From Euryarchaeota archaeon UBA10 (GTDB lineage Archaea; Thermoplasmatota; Poseidoniia; Poseidoniales; Poseidoniaceae): a stretch of DNA of 19,207 bases. Shown here piece after piece: positions 14,890 to 19,207 of this stretch. The translations under genes and the position numbers were made by a program. The first letter of the stretch is position 1; every line of letters begins with the position of its first letter. The DNA lies in contig DAGO01000075.1 in the NCBI GenBank assembly GCA_002498185.1, positions 1 to 19,207 of the forward strand. Reading direction: 5' to 3'. A model generated the notes under the pieces. That model saw only the letters and a program-made list of their open reading frames with translations, had not been told where the DNA came from and did no database searches.

Positions 14890-15654
14890 TCACGGGGCAC
14901 CCTGTCCTTTGATCCTATCCATGAATTCATCTGTGAACTGCCTGTACATTGAAGAGAGTGCCGCTTTAACTTCGTGGTCCTCTTTGTCAGTAAGTGCTTG
15001 CAATTCACTTGCACTACTATTTTTCTCTAGCCATTCCCACCAAGTGACGGGTTTGCCATACGAGATTCCTACCTTCTTCCACAGGCGTGGGAGTTTGTGC
15101 TTGCTCGGTGTCATGAATTCTCTAGTGCCGGTTAATCCAATCGGGACAACTGGTACATCAGGGTATGATGCTGCTAGTCTTGCAAAACCTGTCTTTCCGG
15201 GAAGTAGGAATGGTGCCTCAGTCCGCTTAGACCTCGTTCCTTCAGGGAATATTCCCAGAGCACGTCTGGCATGCAAGACGACAGCAGCACTAGAAAGAGC
15301 TTCAGCGCCGCCCGTTTCTCGGTTTGTTTCAATTTGCCCGGTTGCCCTCATGAATGAACGTAGTGCGAAATTTCTGAAATGCCCATCCTTAGCCAGATAA
15401 TGTGTCCTTCTGCGTGATGCTAAGATGACCACTAATGGGTCGACATGTGACAAGTGATTTGCAGCAAGAATAGTAGGGCCTGATTTAGGGACATTACCAA
15501 TTCCTCTAATCTTTACTCTTAGTAACATTCTGAACAGAGGTGCTAAAGTCCAGCGCATGAAACCGTATGATGCATCACCGGTAATTCTAGCATCTTTAGG
15601 AGTGATCTTCCAATGACTCTCCAAAGCCATCCAAGCATCTTTGAGTTCACTCAT
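14890..15654 (-). CDS. plsC: PlsC-type 1-acyl-glycerol-3-phosphate acyltransferase
   Basis: 254 residues of the LPLAT/PlsC family, which transfers a fatty acyl group to (1-acyl-)glycerol 3-phosphate. The catalytic HX4D box is N-H67-L-S-H-V-D72. The substrate-binding FPEGTRS lies at 136-142, and a third block near 169-176 reads VPVVPIGL. An amphipathic or hydrophobic stretch (about 30-47) may sit in the membrane. Canonical archaeal ether lipids do not need this enzyme. Bacterial-type acyltransferases in Marine Group II genomes are, to my knowledge, part of the discussion on mixed or bacterial-like lipids in this group. An alternative is acyl transfer onto another acceptor. It leads the leftward plsC-thyA-folA run; the ATG at 15654 is clear. 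Confidence 0.9.
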   Translation of the reverse strand: MSELKDAWMALESHWKITPKDARITGDASYGFMRWTLAPLFRMLLRVKIRGIGNVPKSGPTILAANHLSHVDPLVVILASRRRTHYLAKDGHFRNFALRSFMRATGQIETNRETGGAEALSSAAVVLHARRALGIFPEGTRSKRTEAPFLLPGKTGFARLAASYPDVPVVPIGLTGTREFMTPSKHKLPRLWKKVGISYGKPVTWWEWLEKNSSASELQALTDKEDHEVKAALSSMYRQFTDEFMDRIKGQGAP

Positions 15655-15743
15655 TACAGCCTTCGAAAGCCTACTAACCTTTGATGATTACCTCATCACG
15701 GATAGAGGGAATGCTGAAATGCGACCTACTCAGGCATCTTCAC

Positions 15744-16937
15744 ATGCGTATGCTAGTATTGGCGATGTTGCTTTCGGCAATGTTAGCGCCTTCAGTTCTA
15801 GCAGATGTGAAATGGGAAGAAGATGGCTGGTTGGCAACCATAGGAAAGGAGCGTTTGGACAAAGGCGATGAGTTTGGATGCTATGGAATGCCAAATCTAG
15901 AATGGAAAGCAGACCCGGGAGCTGTTGCGCTCGAATGTAGGGAATACATCGAAGATAGAATAGACGCTTCAAAATGGTCCTCAACTCCGATTTCGACATT
16001 CACTCCAAGCGATTTAACAGCCGCTCAACACACGATTATTGCAAATCAGGGTTACAGCATACATGGAGATAATACAGGTCAATCTGCTACTGCTTGGCAT
16101 TCTGCAGAAAATGAGCCTGAAAGAGAATACGATTGGTATGATCTAGGCCGTAGAGGCGGCTCTCTCGAGAAAGGGATTGCTGACCTTTCAGAATTAGAAT
16201 CTGAGTTAGATGCTGGTGGCTTAGTCAATATGTACTGGGTTGGAAGGATACACGATGCTACAGTAAGGCATGATGGCGATGTTGTTGAAATGCTTTCCAA
16301 GAGAGATGATGTTTGGTTCACTACTTGGGGTGAAGCATTCTCGTATTGGTCCGTTGAAAGGTGTAATAGTTTCAACCATTCACTTTCGGATTCAACTCTA
16401 TATTTTGAATCAATAGATTCGGTTGCGTGCAGGGCTGCTTCCAATGCTTGGAACGTTCCCGTAACTTGGATTGCCAACATATCATCTGCAGATGTGGTTG
16501 ATTCGAATTTACCGGAACTAGATGTAAGTGATTCAAACACTAAAGAAGGATGGAGGCAAGAAGGTTCAATTCTATATATCAGCGTATTAGCAGGTAATGA
16601 AGTGGAATTTAATCTAACTGAAGATGTAGAATATGACATTTTGGGAAGAACGAAATTTTTCAACAATAAGAGCGCTGCATTGACCATTGCTGGACATTCA
16701 ACAACCGACCTTTTCTTGTGGTCGAAAAGATTTGATGACCATGATTTCTTGAAGTTCACCTGGTTAATATCCCCAAGAGGACTGGAAGAGGGTCTCGAGT
16801 GGTTACCGTACGCAGGAATTGGAGTTCTAGTTGCCAGTGTCTCGGGAATCTGGTTATTGCTCAAGAAGGACGCCTTAGCCTACTCTAAGGCCGAAGAGTT
16901 GATGCCTGTTGTTGATGGCGGTGACGATGATGAATGA
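15744..16937 (+). CDS. Secreted, C-terminally anchored surface protein of unknown function
   Basis: From ATG 15744 the product has 397 residues and begins with a signal peptide, MRMLVLAMLLSAMLAPSVLA, that closely resembles that of the protein at 248. In-frame upstream starts exist (TTG 15681, ATG 15684, ATG 15711) but would give a long polar N-region. The ectodomain (about 21-350) is acidic and Trp/Tyr/Ser-rich, with N-x-S/T sequons and four cysteines that could form disulfides. An early 'DEFGCYGMPNLEW' and a central 'DWYDLGRRGGSLEKG' are distinctive. A single helix near 353-373 is followed by a short acidic cytoplasmic tail ending GGDDDE. I recognise no enzyme family. Its end overlaps the TrpRS start by eight bases, and its final codons contain the trpS ribosome-binding site. 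Confidence 0.78.
   Translation: MRMLVLAMLLSAMLAPSVLADVKWEEDGWLATIGKERLDKGDEFGCYGMPNLEWKADPGAVALECREYIEDRIDASKWSSTPISTFTPSDLTAAQHTIIANQGYSIHGDNTGQSATAWHSAENEPEREYDWYDLGRRGGSLEKGIADLSELESELDAGGLVNMYWVGRIHDATVRHDGDVVEMLSKRDDVWFTTWGEAFSYWSVERCNSFNHSLSDSTLYFESIDSVACRAASNAWNVPVTWIANISSADVVDSNLPELDVSDSNTKEGWRQEGSILYISVLAGNEVEFNLTEDVEYDILGRTKFFNNKSAALTIAGHSTTDLFLWSKRFDDHDFLKFTWLISPRGLEEGLEWLPYAGIGVLVASVSGIWLLLKKDALAYSKAEELMPVVDGGDDDE
16917..16924 (+). promoter_or_regulatory. Shine-Dalgarno for trpS inside the upstream gene
   Basis: GGCGGTGA lies five bases before ATG 16930 and two before ATG 16927, so 16930 is preferred. Because it is within the coding end of the surface-protein gene, the two genes are probably co-transcribed. 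Confidence 0.55.
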
Positions 16938-18297
16938 CGATGTTACCATCGACCCGTGGGGCTCATCCCAATCCACGGATTATTCAAGAATCATCGAAAA
17001 GTTCGGTCTTTCTTCGATGGAAGGAGTCACATTAGATTCACCCTCAAGACTCCACCGCAGAGGCGTGGTGTTCGCTCACAGAGATTTTGATCTGATATTG
17101 GAGGCTAAGCGCCTTGGAAGTCCGTTTGGAGTTTTAACCGGTTTAATGCCATCAGGGAAAATGCACTTGGGCCACTCAATGGTAATCGATCAGGTCAAAT
17201 GGTTCCAAGAACAAGGTGGTGATGTTACTATAGCTGTTGCCGATTTAGAATCGACTGCGACTCGTGGTATTTCTTTGGAAGAAGGTAGGAGAATTGCCAG
17301 CGAAGAGTATGTTGCAAACTATGCAGCACTAGGACTGGACCCTGACAAGACAACCGTATATTTCCAATCACAGCGCAATGTTGTTCAAAAGTTAGGATTC
17401 CAGTTAGGTAAGAGAACCAACCTTTCCGAACTCGAAGCAATTTACGGATTTGATGGCTCAACCAATCTGGCCCACGTTCAAGCGCCATTGGTGCAAGCAG
17501 GAGATATTCTGCACCCACAGTTAGATGAATACGGTGGTTTGCGCCCGATTGTAGTGCCTGTAGGAATTGACCAAGATCCTCATCTAAGGTTAACTAGAGG
17601 GCTTGCAGCCAAGACAAATTGGTTCAATGTTAGCGATGCTAAAATGGGTTTGCAAGTCGGAGTTTCAGTTCAAGATGATAATGCTTCAGTTATGGGAGTT
17701 GAACCTAGTGGTAGAGTCAACAAAGATGTGCAAAAGCAGGTTTTCTCTCGAATTGTTAATGCAATTTCAGGCCTAGGATATTCAGATATAATGTCCAATC
17801 CGAAACACGGTACAGTCAACATTCCTAGTGCTACTGCCAAAGATAAGGGTGCTATCAGAATTGCACTACTTGCTCTCGAAAGAGAGATGGGAGGAATGGG
17901 ACTATTGGCTCCTTCTAGCACCTATCATCGATTTGCAGTCGGAATGACTGGTGACAAAATGTCCTCTTCAAAGCCAAAGACCACGCTATTCCTTGGAGAC
18001 GATGTTGCCACAGCTGAGAAGAAAATCAAGAAGTCATTCTCAGGTGGCCAGGCTACTGTTGAGGAACACCGCAGGTTAGGTGGAGACCCTGACAAGGATG
18101 TTGCATATCAGTACATGATGTATTTCTTTGAAGAGGATGATTCATTCCTAGAAGAAATAAACCAAGGATACCGTGCGGGTAAAATTCTTGCAGGTGAAAT
18201 GAAACAAATGTGCATTGAAAGAGCCACAGAGTGGCTGACTAATCTATCCGAGAAGAGAGATGAAACCTCTCACTTAGTCGAGAAGTTTTTTGAATAA
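16930..18297 (+). CDS. trpS: Tryptophanyl-tRNA synthetase, archaeal/eukaryal type
   Basis: 455 residues; class I synthetase charging tRNA-Trp. The N-terminal 'TIDPWGSSQSTDYSRIIEKF' is the archaeal/eukaryal TrpRS entry motif (iDPW...DY..li..fG). The HIGH box is HLGH at 79-82 within GLMPSGKMHLGHSM, and the KMSKS box is KMSSS at 343-347. 'GIDQDPHLRLTRGLA' (212-226) contacts tryptophan and ATP. About 115 residues separate that motif from KMSSS, where compact archaeal enzymes have roughly 30, so an insertion of about 80 residues is present (about 230-330). The helical anticodon-binding C-terminus is complete. An in-frame TTG at 16909 is less likely as the start than ATG 16930. The stop ends at 18297, directly against the convergent fttA stop. 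Confidence 0.93.
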   Translation: MNDDVTIDPWGSSQSTDYSRIIEKFGLSSMEGVTLDSPSRLHRRGVVFAHRDFDLILEAKRLGSPFGVLTGLMPSGKMHLGHSMVIDQVKWFQEQGGDVTIAVADLESTATRGISLEEGRRIASEEYVANYAALGLDPDKTTVYFQSQRNVVQKLGFQLGKRTNLSELEAIYGFDGSTNLAHVQAPLVQAGDILHPQLDEYGGLRPIVVPVGIDQDPHLRLTRGLAAKTNWFNVSDAKMGLQVGVSVQDDNASVMGVEPSGRVNKDVQKQVFSRIVNAISGLGYSDIMSNPKHGTVNIPSATAKDKGAIRIALLALEREMGGMGLLAPSSTYHRFAVGMTGDKMSSSKPKTTLFLGDDVATAEKKIKKSFSGGQATVEEHRRLGGDPDKDVAYQYMMYFFEEDDSFLEEINQGYRAGKILAGEMKQMCIERATEWLTNLSEKRDETSHLVEKFFE

Positions 18298-19207
18298 TCA
18301 AGACAGTCTAATCGTCTCTAAATTCTGAGGGGCGTAGGTTCGAACCTTGAATTTCTCACGTAGTGTTCTACCTAGTTCATTGCACTTGAAGTAGTCACCA
18401 TGGTGACAGATGACATTCTTTGGCCTCGGACTCATGTTCTCAATGAATTCGAGCAATTGCCTTCTGTCTGAATGTCCGCTGAAGCCATCAATAGTAGCCA
18501 TTTCACAACCGATTTTTACGATTTCAGTTTGCCCATCGATAACCATTGGAACTTCACTGAATCCCTTTTGTAATCTCCTTCCGAGTGTACCTTCTGCTTG
18601 GTAACCGACGAAACAAAGTGAGTTTCGATTCTCGTGAGCCCAATTTTGGAAATAATTCATGACAGGTCCTCCATTCATCATTCCACTTGTTGCAAGAACG
18701 ATACACGGACTGCTGTCCATAACAATCGACTCACGCATTTCACGTCCCTGAACAGGTCTAAACCATTCACTTGTGAATGGGTTGTTTCCATCATCGGTTA
18801 GCAGACTCTTCCTTAGGGATTGTGTCAGATAATTTGGATGCGATGAATGAATTGCAGTTGCTTCCTGAATCATTCCATCCAAGTAAACTGGAACGGGTTT
18901 AACGGCACCCGATCTAAACAATTCATCAATCGCAATCATAACTTCCTGCGAGCGACCTACTGCGAAAACAGGACAGATTAGTTTCCCGCCTCGTTGTATT
19001 GTCCTGCTAACAATATCTTGCAGTTCTTGTGTCGCTTCTTCACGACTAGGTTGGAAATCGCCAGATGCACCGTAAGTGGATTCGATAACGAGTGTTTCAC
19101 AGCGCGGGAACCTTGTGTTTGCAGCATCGAAAAGCCAAGATTTCTCGTATTTTTGGTCACCAGAGAACACAATGTTGTGCTTCCCATCTCCGACATGTAG
19201 GTGAACC
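18298..19207 (-). CDS. fttA: aCPSF1/FttA beta-CASP ribonuclease, C-terminal part (runs off right edge)
   Basis: The frame is open to the right edge, giving the last 302 residues of a protein usually about 630 long; the KH domains and the first metallo-beta-lactamase motifs lie outside. Visible family features are 'VHLHVGDGKHNIVFSGD' at the edge with its metal-ligand Asp, ESTYG, then the beta-CASP region with 'ICPVFAVGRSQEVM', ATSGMMNGGPV, and the late metal-binding and catalytic motifs FSGHSDR and CHHGD. The C-terminus 'YAPQNLETIRL' is typical of aCPSF1, which separates it from aCPSF2 and RNase J. In archaea this nuclease cleaves nascent transcripts and drives transcription termination. A GTG at 19170 is an internal codon, not the start. 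Confidence 0.92.
   Translation of the reverse strand, partial: VHLHVGDGKHNIVFSGDQKYEKSWLFDAANTRFPRCETLVIESTYGASGDFQPSREEATQELQDIVSRTIQRGGKLICPVFAVGRSQEVMIAIDELFRSGAVKPVPVYLDGMIQEATAIHSSHPNYLTQSLRKSLLTDDGNNPFTSEWFRPVQGREMRESIVMDSSPCIVLATSGMMNGGPVMNYFQNWAHENRNSLCFVGYQAEGTLGRRLQKGFSEVPMVIDGQTEIVKIGCEMATIDGFSGHSDRRQLLEFIENMSPRPKNVICHHGDYFKCNELGRTLREKFKVRTYAPQNLETIRLS

Noticed and set aside
14777..15400. 207-codon rightward frame opposite thyA and plsC
   Set aside because: Overlaps two unmistakable enzymes; no family match and unlikely composition.
16079..16864. 261-codon leftward frame opposite the second surface protein
   Set aside because: No motif or hydrophobic pattern. The rightward frame has a signal peptide, membrane anchor and coupling to trpS.
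19170..19172. GTG as the start of the nuclease gene
   Set aside because: The frame continues upstream to the window edge with conserved aCPSF1 residues (VHLHVGDGKHNI), so the GTG is internal.
1..19207. tRNA, rRNA, CRISPR array, insertion sequence or prophage
   Set aside because: Gaps between genes are at most about 110 bases. None shows a cloverleaf, repeat-spacer pattern, transposase or integrase.

Overview
The window looks like ordinary chromosome from a marine archaeon, most probably Marine Group II (Candidatus Poseidoniales) or a close relative. Archaeal markers are the C-terminal half of the termination nuclease aCPSF1/FttA, ribosomal protein eS1, an archaeal/eukaryal-type TrpRS, a COG1325 RNA-binding protein and a COG1340-like coiled-coil protein. 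Several genes also have TATA boxes about 25 bp upstream of a leaderless or near-leaderless start. These sit beside bacterial-type genes (thyA-folA, plsC, lemA), a mixture I associate with Marine Group II. The taxon is inferred from gene content and was not searched.

Layout. 1-149 holds the 5' end of an unidentified leftward gene. 248-4828 is a tight rightward three-gene cluster: a large secreted, membrane-anchored protein with two cytoplasmic zinc ribbons, a DtxR/MntR-family metalloregulator, and a polytopic membrane protein. A perfect 20-bp palindrome sits over the predicted promoter of the cluster. 4879-6907 encodes a coiled-coil protein overlapping a nucleotidyltransferase for sugar activation. 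6957-9082 has an 81-residue orphan, a COG1325 protein, a seven-iron ferredoxin and PdxS. 9189-11336 encodes eS1 with a fused C-terminal SAP-like domain, an MTAP/MTIP-type phosphorylase and a MazG-like pyrophosphohydrolase.

11341-12889 is a divergent pair, flavodoxin (left) and a VAT1-like quinone oxidoreductase (right), with an inverted repeat between two TATA boxes. A leftward block, plsC-thyA-folA-lemA (15654 down to 12941), follows. A second secreted anchored protein (15744-16937) overlaps trpS. trpS ends directly against the stop codon of the leftward fttA gene, which runs off the right edge.

Functionally this is mostly housekeeping: translation, RNA processing and termination, cofactors (PLP, folate/dTMP), electron carriers and nucleotide salvage or sanitation. 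The less explained part is the 193-4828 cluster. A possible metal-response link joins the DtxR regulator with the flavodoxin promoter repeat, since both palindromes are built from the same TAGGG/CCCTA element. No tRNA, rRNA, CRISPR array, insertion sequence or prophage is visible, and no gene-free stretch exceeds about 110 bases.
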